Assembly (NCBI RefSeq): GCF_002165625.1
Contig: NZ_NGNS01000001.1
Span: 365,809-429,808, forward strand
DNA length: 64,000 bases
Source of the DNA: Neiella marina
GTDB lineage: Bacteria > Pseudomonadota > Gammaproteobacteria > Enterobacterales > Neiellaceae
Direction of reading: 5' to 3'
The stretch's first letter is position 1. Every line of letters begins with the position of its first letter. A program made the position numbers and the translations under genes. The notes below the pieces were generated by a model. It was not told the origin of the DNA and searched no databases. It saw only the letters and a list, made by a program, of their open reading frames with translations. Positions 8,836-17,527 of this stretch are shown one piece after another.

Positions 8836-8938
8836 TTTGCCAACGATGCAACTCAGACGAACTGTTTGTACTGCCAGCCCAGCCACAGTAGGATATTTGG
8901 CAGCCAAACGCCGAGTAGCAGGACAAGGAAGCAACACC

Positions 8939-10222
8939 ATGGCCCAGCCAAAAACCATCAAACTGCCGATCACCAATGTGTATGCCTTTGGTGACTACAC
9001 CGCCACGTTGCACATTGGCAGCGAGCAAAGCCCAGTCAACTTGATTCTTGATAGCGGCAGCTCAACCTTAGTCATGAACCAAGCTTGCTACCATGCCACC
9101 GGCGATACCCTGCTAGAGCCAACCACCTTAGCACAGGAAATCACCTACGGTATCGGCGGCTGGGACGGCCCGGTCATCAATACTCAAGTCACGGTTGAAC
9201 ATGCCCATGACGCCATTACCATGGACAATTGCCCCGTCGCGCTCATCTCCAATGAAAACCAAAACAAAACCTTTGGCAAAGCCAACGGCATTTTGGGTTT
9301 GGCTTATCGCCACCTCAATAAGAGCTATGATCTAGCCCACTATCTCGATCATCATAATGTTGAGCCGCCACATACCTATCCATGGCCATTTGGCACACCC
9401 AACTGTGTTGAAATGGGCAATGCGCATTTTAATAGTGACGATCTCAAGCAGTTCAAAAAATTCCTTTGGCAGCAGCCAGAAAAAGACTTGTTGCCTTATT
9501 TCACCCAAATGGAAGAACTAGGGCTAACTGCCAACAAGTGGTCGTTTTACAGCAAACGATCCAGCGTTCATGTCACCGACGCCAAAGCCGATGACGAATC
9601 ATTAAAATCCGACCCGCTCAACCAAGGCTATTTAATCCTTGGCGGCGGCGAAGAGCATACCGAGCTGTATCAGGGTGAGTTTCAAACCATTGATGTGAAA
9701 CACGATTGTTACTACAACGTGGTACTCAATAAATTTCAGGTGGGTAGCGGCGCGCCGGTGGCAGCAGCGCCAATCGATCAAGCCCATGAACACAATTACT
9801 TTACCAATGCCATTGTCGACACTGGTTGCTCAGTGCTCGCCCTGACCCATGATTTGTTTGAGCACATGAAACAAGGCTTCGCTGCGGTATCAGAAGAATT
9901 CAACGCCTTAATTGAGCCATTTAAAGACACCAACTATATGGCAACCGGTATTGATGCCAACAAAATTAATCTTAGCGACTGGCCTGATTTACACTTCCAT
10001 TTTGACAGTGACGGCGGCGAACAAGTATTGACCTGCAAGCCCAGTGATTACTGGCAATTGAATAGCCCAGAGCCGGGTAAAGCAGTGTTTAAGATTATGA
10101 GTCAGTTACCCAATTGGCCCAACCAAAGTCTAATAGGTCTGCCGCTACTCAATGACTACTATGTAGTTTTCGACCGAGCAGAACATGAGCTGGGTGTGAT
10201 TCGATTTGCTCCCGCCAGTTAG
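8939..10222 (+). CDS. Pepsin-family (A1) aspartic peptidase, bacterial shewasin-like
   Basis: The 427-residue protein has both lobes of a pepsin. Lobe 1 has catalytic Asp38 in LILDSGSS, the flap ITYGIGG with Tyr70, and GILGLAY near 117-123. Lobe 2 has Asp294 in AIVDTGCS, LILGGGEE near 232, and a C-terminal SLIGLPLLNDYYVVFD matching the usual end of the fold. There is no signal peptide and no propeptide, as in the cytoplasmic bacterial pepsin homologues known from Shewanella (shewasins). Pepsins are rare in bacteria. Cys297 after DTG replaces the usual Ser/Thr. The start is ATG with AAGGA upstream; the frame is open further 5' only through repeat DNA. It precedes, in the same direction, precursor-like peptides and a borosin-type methyltransferase. 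A role in cutting the modified precursor is attractive but inferred. Confidence 0.88.
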   Translation: MAQPKTIKLPITNVYAFGDYTATLHIGSEQSPVNLILDSGSSTLVMNQACYHATGDTLLEPTTLAQEITYGIGGWDGPVINTQVTVEHAHDAITMDNCPVALISNENQNKTFGKANGILGLAYRHLNKSYDLAHYLDHHNVEPPHTYPWPFGTPNCVEMGNAHFNSDDLKQFKKFLWQQPEKDLLPYFTQMEELGLTANKWSFYSKRSSVHVTDAKADDESLKSDPLNQGYLILGGGEEHTELYQGEFQTIDVKHDCYYNVVLNKFQVGSGAPVAAAPIDQAHEHNYFTNAIVDTGCSVLALTHDLFEHMKQGFAAVSEEFNALIEPFKDTNYMATGIDANKINLSDWPDLHFHFDSDGGEQVLTCKPSDYWQLNSPEPGKAVFKIMSQLPNWPNQSLIGLPLLNDYYVVFDRAEHELGVIRFAPAS

Positions 10223-10350
10223 CACTTACTTTGAGTCAACGCAATAAAAAGTGCCGATTTAGGCTTGATCATTTTTTGTTAACGACTATCATGGGCCGCT
10301 CATTTTTTGACCACCACTAACACGATTTAGTAAGTAGTAAGGGAAGTATT

Positions 10351-10533
10351 ATGTCTAGTTGGGTAGCCACTCTTGAACAACTCGGTGCTAACGCATCAAA
10401 CCAAAACGCAGATACGCTGGCAGCAATGAAAGAACAATTCATGGCCACTTGTCAGAACCTTGTGAAGCCAATGAATATGATTGTGCTCACTCCAGATGAA
10501 GATGGCACCGGCGAGGGTGGCTGGGCAGTATAA
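10351..10533 (+). CDS. Small putative borosin precursor peptide 1
   Basis: A 60-residue peptide with a strong ribosome site (AGGGAAG) before the ATG. Residues 1-39 are a helical leader with LEQLG at 8-12. Residues 40-51 read PMNMIVLTPDED, and the tail is Gly-rich (GTGEGGWAV). It aligns without gaps for 51 residues with the peptide at 11972, sharing LE-LG, a PMN at 40-42, hydrophobic IV, and DED at 49-51. In split borosins such as SonA of Shewanella the precursor has a helical binding domain with LGQDA-like sequence, then a hydrophobic core near the C-terminus that the partner enzyme N-methylates. The MIVLTP segment is the likely core. Its role as substrate is inferred from this pattern and the methyltransferase 0.6 kb downstream. 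Confidence 0.7.
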   Translation: MSSWVATLEQLGANASNQNADTLAAMKEQFMATCQNLVKPMNMIVLTPDEDGTGEGGWAV

Positions 10534-10543
10534 GCCCTAACAA

Positions 10544-11068
10544 ATGATCGCAAGTGCTCTGCTCGAAACATCCTGTCTCAGCACTCATCGTTTAACGCTG
10601 CGTAGATTATCCAAGGTAGATCAACGTCTTTACGTTGGTCTCCATACAAACCCTAACGTAATGCGCTACAACGACAAAGTCTGGGCAGCTGATAAAGCAC
10701 TGCGATCATTTCATTTTGCCCTCAACCAACAACAACAGAGCCCCCCAAAAACGCTTATGTGGGGCGTTCACCACAATCAATCAAATACAGCCATTGGGCT
10801 TTTAGCCTTTTATCAATTGGACTGGCCAAACAAACGAACGTGTTTGGGAGTATTGCTAAAGCCTGATGCTTGGGGCTGCGGCTACGCAACAGAAGCATTG
10901 ACTGCAGCGTCGGTTGTTACTTCCAAAACCTTGGGATTAGAACACCTAGTGGGCTTTTGCCACCCCGATAATCGCGCAATGCAACATTGCTTCGGTAAAG
11001 CCGGGTACCAATTGCAAAGTGCAAATGACAACGCGCAACGATGGGAAATTGAAACACAAGGTCAATAA
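10544..11068 (+). CDS. GNAT-family N-acetyltransferase (RimJ/RimL-like)
   Basis: The 174-residue protein has the GNAT fold pattern: an N-terminal LTLRRLSKVDQ strand-helix, a central strand LLAFYQLD, and the acetyl-CoA pyrophosphate loop WGCGYATEAL near residue 110. Then comes CHPDNRAMQHCFGKAGYQL, the conserved late motif of RimJ/RimL-type enzymes. It starts 10 bp after the stop of the small precursor, so the two are probably co-transcribed. The start has no clear ribosome site and may depend on translational coupling. Acceptors in this family include protein N-termini and small molecules. In this locus it could acetylate the matured peptide, or it may be unrelated; the sequence does not decide. 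Confidence 0.8.
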   Translation: MIASALLETSCLSTHRLTLRRLSKVDQRLYVGLHTNPNVMRYNDKVWAADKALRSFHFALNQQQQSPPKTLMWGVHHNQSNTAIGLLAFYQLDWPNKRTCLGVLLKPDAWGCGYATEALTAASVVTSKTLGLEHLVGFCHPDNRAMQHCFGKAGYQLQSANDNAQRWEIETQGQ

Positions 11069-11159
11069 AGCAACAAATACCCCATCTTTCGTAACGAAAC
11101 AGTTTTAACATTGCTCAAAAATTGTTAGTTTTGTGTCTTTGCTACAGGGAGTGGAAAAA

Positions 11160-11957
11160 ATGTCAGGGAGTCTTGTTTGCGTTGGCACAGGCATGATGCT
11201 GGGCGCGCATATTTGCCCGCTTAGCCGCAGCTATATTGAGCAAGCTGACAAAGTCTTTGTCTTGGTGTCAAACAGCCTTGTCGAAGCTTGGATTGGTGAA
11301 ATGAATGCCAATTGCCAAAGTCTCCAGTCCTTCTATTCTGAAGGTAAGAACCGAAATAAAACCTACAATGAAATGGCCGAGGCCATGTTGGCAGAAGTTC
11401 GTGCTGGCAAAAAAGTAGTCGGCGCCTTTTATGGCCACCCCGGCGTTTTTGCTTTGGTACCCCATAAAGCCATTGAATGGGTTAGAAAAGAAGGTTTTGA
11501 CGCCCGTATGCTACCGGGCATTTCTGCCGAAGATTGTTTAGTCGCTGATTTAGGCTTAGACCCAGGCAAAACCGGCTGCATTCAATATGAAACCAGCCAG
11601 TTTATGTTTTACCAGCGCCAGCTAGACCCCGCCGCCTTGCTGATTTTATGGCAGGTAGGCATAACTGGTGATCGCAGCCTAAGTAAGTTTTCCACCGATA
11701 GCGCCAAACTTCAGATTCTGGTCGATATGCTTGCCGAGTATTACCCACTCGATCATAAAGTCATTCTTTATGAAGCGCCCGTACTGCCCATTGATGATAC
11801 CCGCATTGACCGTATTCCATTGCGCGAATTGCCGCAGGCAGAGTTGTCACAACATACCACTATGGTGGTACCGGCTTGCCAGCCAATGCAGCGCAACGAA
11901 CCGATTTTGGCCAAACTGGCCAAATTAGAAGAAGAAACTCAATTAAACCCAGCATAA
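11160..11957 (+). CDS. Borosin-type peptide alpha-N-methyltransferase (tetrapyrrole-methylase fold)
   Basis: The 265-residue enzyme has the tetrapyrrole methylase fold: SAM-site GTGMMLG near 9-15 and the GHPGVF loop at 92-97. Residues 117-126 (MLPGISAEDC) and 162-167 (ILWQVG) match fungal OphMA and the Shewanella split enzyme SonM rather than CobA, SUMT or RsmI. Tyr59, Arg65 and Tyr69 keep the spacing I recall for the catalytic Tyr/Arg/Tyr of OphMA. Such enzymes methylate backbone amide nitrogens of a RiPP precursor. Here the substrate is a separate protein, so this is a split borosin. The ATG at 11160 is chosen over the upstream GTG because AGGGAG lies at correct spacing. The second precursor follows after 14 bp. 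Confidence 0.85.
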   Translation: MSGSLVCVGTGMMLGAHICPLSRSYIEQADKVFVLVSNSLVEAWIGEMNANCQSLQSFYSEGKNRNKTYNEMAEAMLAEVRAGKKVVGAFYGHPGVFALVPHKAIEWVRKEGFDARMLPGISAEDCLVADLGLDPGKTGCIQYETSQFMFYQRQLDPAALLILWQVGITGDRSLSKFSTDSAKLQILVDMLAEYYPLDHKVILYEAPVLPIDDTRIDRIPLRELPQAELSQHTTMVVPACQPMQRNEPILAKLAKLEEETQLNPA

Positions 11958-11971
11958 GAAGGATTGAATTT

Positions 11972-12286
11972 ATGTCGACCATTATCGATATGTTAGAAAA
12001 ATTGGGCCAAGACGCTAATTTACAAACTCCAGAAGCTCTAAAAGCAGCGAAAGCTGACTTAGCAGAGCAAATTCGTACTCATAATCAGCCTATGAACTTT
12101 ATTGTCGTTGTGGCCGATGAAGATACCGACACTCAGCAAACAGGTGTTGCTAATGAACTAACCCAAGAGGTTCTCGAAGAAACTTTAAATCTCGATAGTT
12201 CAAAGTGTATTTTGGTATTACCTGCTGATGATGATGATGAGTCTGAAGGCGATAATACAGAAGAAAAGAACCTTAAAGCAGCCTAG
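11972..12286 (+). CDS. Putative borosin precursor peptide 2, with two core-like motifs
   Basis: A 104-residue acidic peptide, start ATG with AAGGA upstream, 14 bp after the methyltransferase stop. Residues 1-40 are a helical leader with LEKLGQDANLQ, very like the borosin-binding domain of SonA-type precursors. Residues 41-51 (MNFIVVVADED) align gap-free with the core-like segment of the smaller peptide. A second related motif (CILVLPADDDD) stands at 79-89 after a helical linker, so the peptide may hold two modification sites. The tail is highly acidic (SEGDNTEEKN). The function is inferred from sequence pattern and linkage. An alternative view is that the second half is a structural domain and only one segment is modified. 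Confidence 0.72.
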   Translation: MSTIIDMLEKLGQDANLQTPEALKAAKADLAEQIRTHNQPMNFIVVVADEDTDTQQTGVANELTQEVLEETLNLDSSKCILVLPADDDDESEGDNTEEKNLKAA

Positions 12287-12293
12287 CATCATT

Positions 12294-14087
12294 GTGACTA
12301 GTCTCTACTTCTTAGCAAAGTTAGTTCTAATACAATTAGCACTAACTTTGTTTTTTCCCTTACCAACTTTTGCTTCAAATGCAATTAATGCACAAGAAGT
12401 AATTGAGGAGCTTTATACTTTAAAAAGTGCCGACACAAACAAGTTTAATAAAAAGCTAGGCTATTTAAAAACAATAGAAAATCAATTAACTAAAGAGCAA
12501 CGGTTGGAGCTGTTATATTTCCACGCTTATAGCGTTTTCTTTAATGGGAATATAGAGAAAACAATTGAAATAGGCAGAAATATAATTTCAAAAAGTAAAA
12601 ATATAGACCTACTTATTAGTACGCATTTGCTGTTAGGTACCGCATCTCTTTATGCCAGATCGTGGGAAACTGGCTTAGAAAGCCTGCTATTTATCTCTAC
12701 TAATATCGACAACATTGACAAGAAAGATCTACATGATACTGCAAATTTGTTTATTCCTTTTTTCTACGTGCAGTCAGGTAAATACGAGGCAGCTCTTGAA
12801 CATCTTAAAACTGTAGATACAAAAACTCTAAACGGCAGAAACAAGTGCAGCTGGCATCAGCTGGCACTTGAAAGCAATCTAAGATTAGGAATTAGTGCAC
12901 CACAACTTTTCGAAGCTGGTGTTGAAATATGCCATCGTTCAGGCGAACAGTATATTGCAAATCTCATAAAGTCGAATTACTACCATTCTGAGTCGAAGAA
13001 AAAGCCGCAATATGTAATTTCAGAAGCACACTTTTTACTCGACAACCTTGACAGCTTTGGTGCAGATTTACTCGAGCCAGATTTATACGCAACAATTGCC
13101 GAAGCATACATTGCAACTGGCGATTTTGATAGTGCTGAAGTGTACGCAAAAAAATCTATTGAGTATAAATTAGAGCGCACGACATTATTACCAATGATAT
13201 CTGCCTACTATAGCCTTTATGAGATAAACACCCACAGATTAAACTTTAGAGAAGCTCTCGAATACTATAAAAAGTACACCGACATAAACAATAAATACCT
13301 CAACGAAATAGAAGTCAGAAACTATTCTCTGCGCTTAGCAGAACACAAAGTTAACGAAATAGCTAGAGAAAATAAGTCACTTGCAGACCAAAACAGTCTA
13401 CTAAAATTAGAGCAACAACTAACAGAGTCAGAAAAAGAAAATCAGCAATTATTTATCATGTTGCTGGGCACCTGCTTAATTCTTTTAATAGCTTATTTAT
13501 ACAAAGCGCGGCAAAACCAATTACGTTTGAAACAATTGGCCGAATTTGATTCGTTAACTGGTGTTTATAACCGTGGTCATTTTACTCAATTAGCTAAAAG
13601 TGCTTTAGGCTTTGCCAAAGACAGCAAGCAATCCGCCAGTATTGTGCTGTTTGACTTGGATTTGTTTAAGAAGATTAATGACACTTATGGCCATGCCTGT
13701 GGTGACTGGGTGTTAAAACAAGTAGCCACCGTTTGTCAGGAGCTAACACGTAAAAATGACGTGTTTGCTCGCGTTGGTGGTGAAGAGTTTTGTTTCTTAC
13801 TGCTCGGCTGTGACAGCCATACCGCACTGGATGTTGCCGAAAAGTGTCGCCGAGCGATCAATGCCATTGTCACCAAAGAGTCCGGCTTTGATTTTAAAGT
13901 GAGTGGCAGCTTTGGTGTTAGTGACAATGTGTTATCTGGCTATGAACTCGACCGCATCCTAGCTGATGCTGATGAAGCCCTGTACTGCTCTAAATCGAGT
14001 GGCCGCAACACTGTGTCGCTTTACAATCCTGCCGCTGAGCAAACTTCCCTGCTAAAACCTGACGGTTCTCCAGCCACCTTAGGCTAA
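12294..14087 (+). CDS. Periplasmic TPR-like sensor with membrane-linked GGDEF diguanylate cyclase
   Basis: With the GTG at 12294 the protein has 597 residues and a clean signal segment (LFFPLPTFASNA). The frame is open earlier at 12228, but only inside the precursor gene. The region to about residue 330 is helical and repeat-like, as in periplasmic TPR sensors. A coiled coil and one membrane helix near 385-402 follow. The GGDEF domain starts near 415, with active site GGEEF at 495-499 and the inhibitory I-site RKND at 485-488, so it should make cyclic di-GMP and be product-inhibited. It starts 7 bp after precursor 2, so read-through from the borosin locus is possible. The sensor half is clearly more A+T-rich than the GGDEF half and the neighbouring genes. 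Confidence 0.85.
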   Translation: MTSLYFLAKLVLIQLALTLFFPLPTFASNAINAQEVIEELYTLKSADTNKFNKKLGYLKTIENQLTKEQRLELLYFHAYSVFFNGNIEKTIEIGRNIISKSKNIDLLISTHLLLGTASLYARSWETGLESLLFISTNIDNIDKKDLHDTANLFIPFFYVQSGKYEAALEHLKTVDTKTLNGRNKCSWHQLALESNLRLGISAPQLFEAGVEICHRSGEQYIANLIKSNYYHSESKKKPQYVISEAHFLLDNLDSFGADLLEPDLYATIAEAYIATGDFDSAEVYAKKSIEYKLERTTLLPMISAYYSLYEINTHRLNFREALEYYKKYTDINNKYLNEIEVRNYSLRLAEHKVNEIARENKSLADQNSLLKLEQQLTESEKENQQLFIMLLGTCLILLIAYLYKARQNQLRLKQLAEFDSLTGVYNRGHFTQLAKSALGFAKDSKQSASIVLFDLDLFKKINDTYGHACGDWVLKQVATVCQELTRKNDVFARVGGEEFCFLLLGCDSHTALDVAEKCRRAINAIVTKESGFDFKVSGSFGVSDNVLSGYELDRILADADEALYCSKSSGRNTVSLYNPAAEQTSLLKPDGSPATLG

Positions 14088-14130
14088 CTTCTAGCCTGTT
14101 CAGTCAACTCGATACGACTTTGATCATAAG

Positions 14131-14140
14131 TTGTATACAA
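14131..14140. promoter_or_regulatory. Palindrome TTGTATACAA upstream of a GGDEF gene
   Basis: A perfect 10-bp palindrome about 97 bp before the start of the next gene. The same palindrome stands at 19060 before the M1 peptidase gene. Its form resembles GntR-family operators, but no such regulator is in the window. Confidence 0.35.
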
Positions 14141-14236
14141 TCTATTTCATTCGTCGTTTTTTGTTGCTAGTTTGATCCGCCGACAAAGAATCGCTCAAAG
14201 TAAGCGATTACGATGGGCTAGGCCCGTCAAAAAGGC

Positions 14237-16036
14237 ATGCATTTGATTAGTAAATTTGCAAAAAGCTGGTACTTGTTAGTGCTGTTACTCAGCAGTTCGG
14301 CTATCGCAAAGGCAGAGCAACAAGACTTCAGTACCATTTCGACTCCTGAGCTGATTGATTCAGCGGTCGCTTTGCGCTCGTCAAACATAGAGCACTTGGC
14401 AGCCATGATTGCTGAGTTGGAATCTCGGCCATTGGTCGGCGCTCAAGCCAGCTACCTTGCATATTTACAAGGCTATTACCTCACACTCCATGGTCGCTTT
14501 GCCGAGGCTGAACCAAGTTTGGCATCTCTTGCAACCCAAACTCGCTCAATTGACGTTGCAATCTTAGTTAATATTTCCTTGGTCAACGTCTACACCGCAA
14601 CAGCAGACTGGCCCAATGGGCTTGCCGCTGCGAATAGATTAACTAAACTGGTCAGCCGGGTATCAGAATCCAACAACCTGAACCACTATGCACTTGCTGT
14701 TATCGCTCAATTTTTCAACCACATTGAACAATACGAACTGGGCTATCAATACGCTAAGAAGCTTGTTGAACTAAATCTCAGCGGCCGCCTCGGTTGTGCT
14801 GCCGGTATGTTTTTGATCAACGCATCAAACCACCTCGACTTGCCAAGGGGCGATAGCGCTCTTTTAGAGACTACTTTAAAAGTTTGCTCTGAGATGGCGC
14901 TATTATCTCTTCCAGCCAAACTTATTGCTTCAGAGCGATACTTGCTCGATCAACAACCTAAAGCAATTGTCGAGCTATTGGAGCCTCACCTCGCAGAGTT
15001 TGAGCAGTCAGATACGTTACTCAACTTTATTGAAATACATTACCTGCTAGCGAGCGCCTATTTGCAACTCAACCAAGTTGGTCAGGCTGAAGCCATGCTT
15101 GAGCGTTTAACAACGCTAACCGAAGCAGATGTAAACTTGGCAAAGTTAGCCGACGGCTATTTGTTATTGGCCGATATTCGCCAACAACAAGGGAATGCAG
15201 AGCAAGCATTGGCATTAATGCGCCAGCATTTGCAGTTGCGCGAGCGCCACCTGAGTAATGCCACCTCAAAGCGTTTGGCTTATCAACTGGCTCAGCAGCA
15301 AATCGCCGAAAAAGAGAGTGAAATTCAAGCACTCAATGACAAAAACGAACTACTAAAGACCCAAGAACAATTGTTTGAGGCGCAGCGGGCGAATGATCGT
15401 CAATTTATCGCCGCGCTTTGTGTCGCGCTGTTACTGCTGGGAATGTTTTTGTATCGCAGCCGGGCAACTCAGAACAAACTCAAACAACTGGCAGCCTTTG
15501 ACTCATTAACCTCAATTCATAACCGTGGTCACTTCACCCGCTTGGCCGAGCGCGCGCTGAGTTATGCCGAAGACAACAAACAAGCGGTCAGCATGGTGCT
15601 GTTTGACCTTGACCACTTTAAGAACATTAATGATACCTACGGCCATGCTCGCGGTGACTGGGTATTGCAGCAAGTCGCCAAAAGCTGCCAGAAACTGACC
15701 CGTCGCAACGATCTGTTTGCTCGCATTGGTGGCGAAGAGTTTTGTTTGCTGTTGTTAGGCTGTGATCACAAGCGGGCGCAAGAAGTGGCAGAGAAGTACC
15801 GGCAGACCATCAATGCCATTGATGCTGGCTCGCCGGGCTTTGAAGCAATCATTAGTGCCAGCTTTGGTATCAGTGACAATCGTCTGTCTGGCTACGGTTT
15901 GGATCGGATGTTGGCTGATGCCGATGAAGCCATGTATCGGGCTAAATCGGCCGGGCGTAACCGCCTGACTGTGTTTGAACTGCCATCTCGACGCAAATCG
16001 CAAATCAAGACACCGCCGAACCCGGCCTCATCATAG
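14237..16036 (+). CDS. TPR-like sensor/GGDEF diguanylate cyclase, paralogue of the preceding gene
   Basis: A 599-residue protein with signal peptide (cleavage after AIAKA), a helical repeat region to about 360, a coiled coil (LAQQQIAEKESEIQALN), one membrane helix near 390-408, and a GGDEF domain with GGEEF at 498-502 and I-site RRND ten residues before. It is the same architecture as the gene at 12294, with the GGDEF halves closely similar and the sensor halves divergent. Both genes point the same way and are separated by 149 bp. The signal sensed by the periplasmic part is unknown. Base composition is like the genome neighbours, unlike the A+T-rich sensor of its paralogue. Confidence 0.88.
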   Translation: MHLISKFAKSWYLLVLLLSSSAIAKAEQQDFSTISTPELIDSAVALRSSNIEHLAAMIAELESRPLVGAQASYLAYLQGYYLTLHGRFAEAEPSLASLATQTRSIDVAILVNISLVNVYTATADWPNGLAAANRLTKLVSRVSESNNLNHYALAVIAQFFNHIEQYELGYQYAKKLVELNLSGRLGCAAGMFLINASNHLDLPRGDSALLETTLKVCSEMALLSLPAKLIASERYLLDQQPKAIVELLEPHLAEFEQSDTLLNFIEIHYLLASAYLQLNQVGQAEAMLERLTTLTEADVNLAKLADGYLLLADIRQQQGNAEQALALMRQHLQLRERHLSNATSKRLAYQLAQQQIAEKESEIQALNDKNELLKTQEQLFEAQRANDRQFIAALCVALLLLGMFLYRSRATQNKLKQLAAFDSLTSIHNRGHFTRLAERALSYAEDNKQAVSMVLFDLDHFKNINDTYGHARGDWVLQQVAKSCQKLTRRNDLFARIGGEEFCLLLLGCDHKRAQEVAEKYRQTINAIDAGSPGFEAIISASFGISDNRLSGYGLDRMLADADEAMYRAKSAGRNRLTVFELPSRRKSQIKTPPNPASS

Positions 16037-16135
16037 CGGTCTAAGATAATTAATATTGCATCCTAGCGGCGATGCATTACCATTTTCACCACACACGGTT
16101 TCGGCGTTTATCACGCTAATTTACAAGGATTTCCC

Positions 16136-17500
16136 ATGGCTCTGAGTGTTGTCATTCTGGCTGCCGGCAAAGGCACCCGCATGCGTTCCCGTCTTCCTAA
16201 AGTGCTACATACCCTGGCTCACCAATCATTAGTTGAACATGTGATTGATGCTGCCAGCGAAGTCGGAGCCAGCAATATCCATCTGGTTTATGGTCATGGC
16301 GGTGACTTGGTCAAACAAGCGCTCGCCGAGCGCGATTTGCAGTGGGCCGAGCAAGCGCAACAGTTGGGTACCGGCCATGCCGTTGATCAAGCCCTACCGG
16401 CTATTGATGACAATGATAAAGTGTTGGTGCTTTACGGCGATGTGCCGTTAACCAGCACCGCCACTCTCAACGCGTTGGTCGACTCTCAGCCCGAAGGAGG
16501 CATTGGCTTGCTCACGGTGAAGCTGGCCAATCCAACGGGGTATGGTCGAATTATTCGTGATGATAACGATCAGGTCGTTGGCATTATCGAACAAAAAGAT
16601 GCCGCACCAGAGCAATTGCTGATCAATGAGTGTAATACCGGCATTTTGTGCGCTGATGCCGGCAACCTCAAACGCTGGCTGAGCAACCTCGACAACAATA
16701 ACGCCCAAGGCGAATACTACCTCACAGACATTATTGCCATGGCGGCATCAGAAGGGCGCAGTATTGTCGCTGCTCACCCAGCTACTGAGGCCGAGGTGGA
16801 AGGGGTCAATGATAAGGTGCAGTTAGCCAATCTGGAGCGCGAATACCAGCGCTTACAGGCCGAACAGCTGATGCGCGCCGGTGCGCTGCTGCGCGATCCG
16901 GCCCGTATTGATGTCCGTGGCGAGCTAACCGTTGGCCAAGACGTTGAAATTGACGTCAATGTGGTGTTTGAAGGCAAGGTGACGCTGGCCGACGGCGTCA
17001 AAGTAGGGGCCAACTGTGTGCTAACCGATTGCAGCATTGGTGAAAATACCCTGATCCGCCCCAACTCCATTGTTGAATCCGCTACCGTCGGCGCCAAATG
17101 CACCTTGGGGCCATTTGCTCGATTGCGCCCTGGTGCGGTACTGGCTGACGACGCTCATGTCGGCAACTTTGTTGAAATGAAAAATGCTCGTCTGGGCAAT
17201 GGCTCAAAAGCCAACCATCTGACTTACTTGGGCGATAGCGAAATTGGCAATGGCGTGAACATTGGCGCAGGCACCATCACTTGTAACTATGATGGCGCCA
17301 ATAAACACAAAACCATTATTGAAGATGACGTATTTGTTGGCTCTGATTCGCAATTAGTTGCCCCAGTGACCATTGGTAAGGGTGCGACTATCGGCGCAGG
17401 CACAACCCTGACATCAAACGTCTCAGAAGGTGAGTTAGTAATCACTAGGGCAAAGTCTCGGACCGTAGCCAACTGGCAACGACCAGTCAAAAACAAGTAA
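16136..17500 (+). CDS. glmU: Bifunctional UDP-GlcNAc pyrophosphorylase/glucosamine-1-phosphate acetyltransferase
   Basis: The 454-residue cytosolic enzyme makes UDP-N-acetylglucosamine for peptidoglycan and LPS. The N-terminal uridyltransferase has LAAGKGTRM at 8-16. From about 250 the left-handed beta-helix of hexapeptide repeats carries the acetyltransferase (for example [13 protein letters not shown] and [14 protein letters not shown]). Length and both domains match the Escherichia coli enzyme. Start ATG with AAGGA upstream. In many gammaproteobacteria glmU follows atpC on the same strand. Here it is 10 kb away and on the opposite strand to the atp operon. Confidence 0.97.
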   Translation: MALSVVILAAGKGTRMRSRLPKVLHTLAHQSLVEHVIDAASEVGASNIHLVYGHGGDLVKQALAERDLQWAEQAQQLGTGHAVDQALPAIDDNDKVLVLYGDVPLTSTATLNALVDSQPEGGIGLLTVKLANPTGYGRIIRDDNDQVVGIIEQKDAAPEQLLINECNTGILCADAGNLKRWLSNLDNNNAQGEYYLTDIIAMAASEGRSIVAAHPATEAEVEGVNDKVQLANLEREYQRLQAEQLMRAGALLRDPARIDVRGELTVGQDVEIDVNVVFEGKVTLADGVKVGANCVLTDCSIGENTLIRPNSIVESATVGAKCTLGPFARLRPGAVLADDAHVGNFVEMKNARLGNGSKANHLTYLGDSEIGNGVNIGAGTITCNYDGANKHKTIIEDDVFVGSDSQLVAPVTIGKGATIGAGTTLTSNVSEGELVITRAKSRTVANWQRPVKNK

Positions 17501-17527
17501 CGTTCAACGCCGTGGCAACAGTGCTGG

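Noticed and set aside
8627..8938. N-terminal extension of the pepsin-like ORF
   Set aside because: It overlaps the ABC gene end and reads through the dispersed repeat. The ATG at 8939 has a good ribosome site and begins the conserved fold.
11160..11957. Cobalamin/siroheme or rRNA (RsmI) methylase
   Set aside because: The fold is shared, but the GHPGVF and MLPGISAEDC blocks and neighbouring small peptides match borosin enzymes, and no tetrapyrrole genes are nearby.
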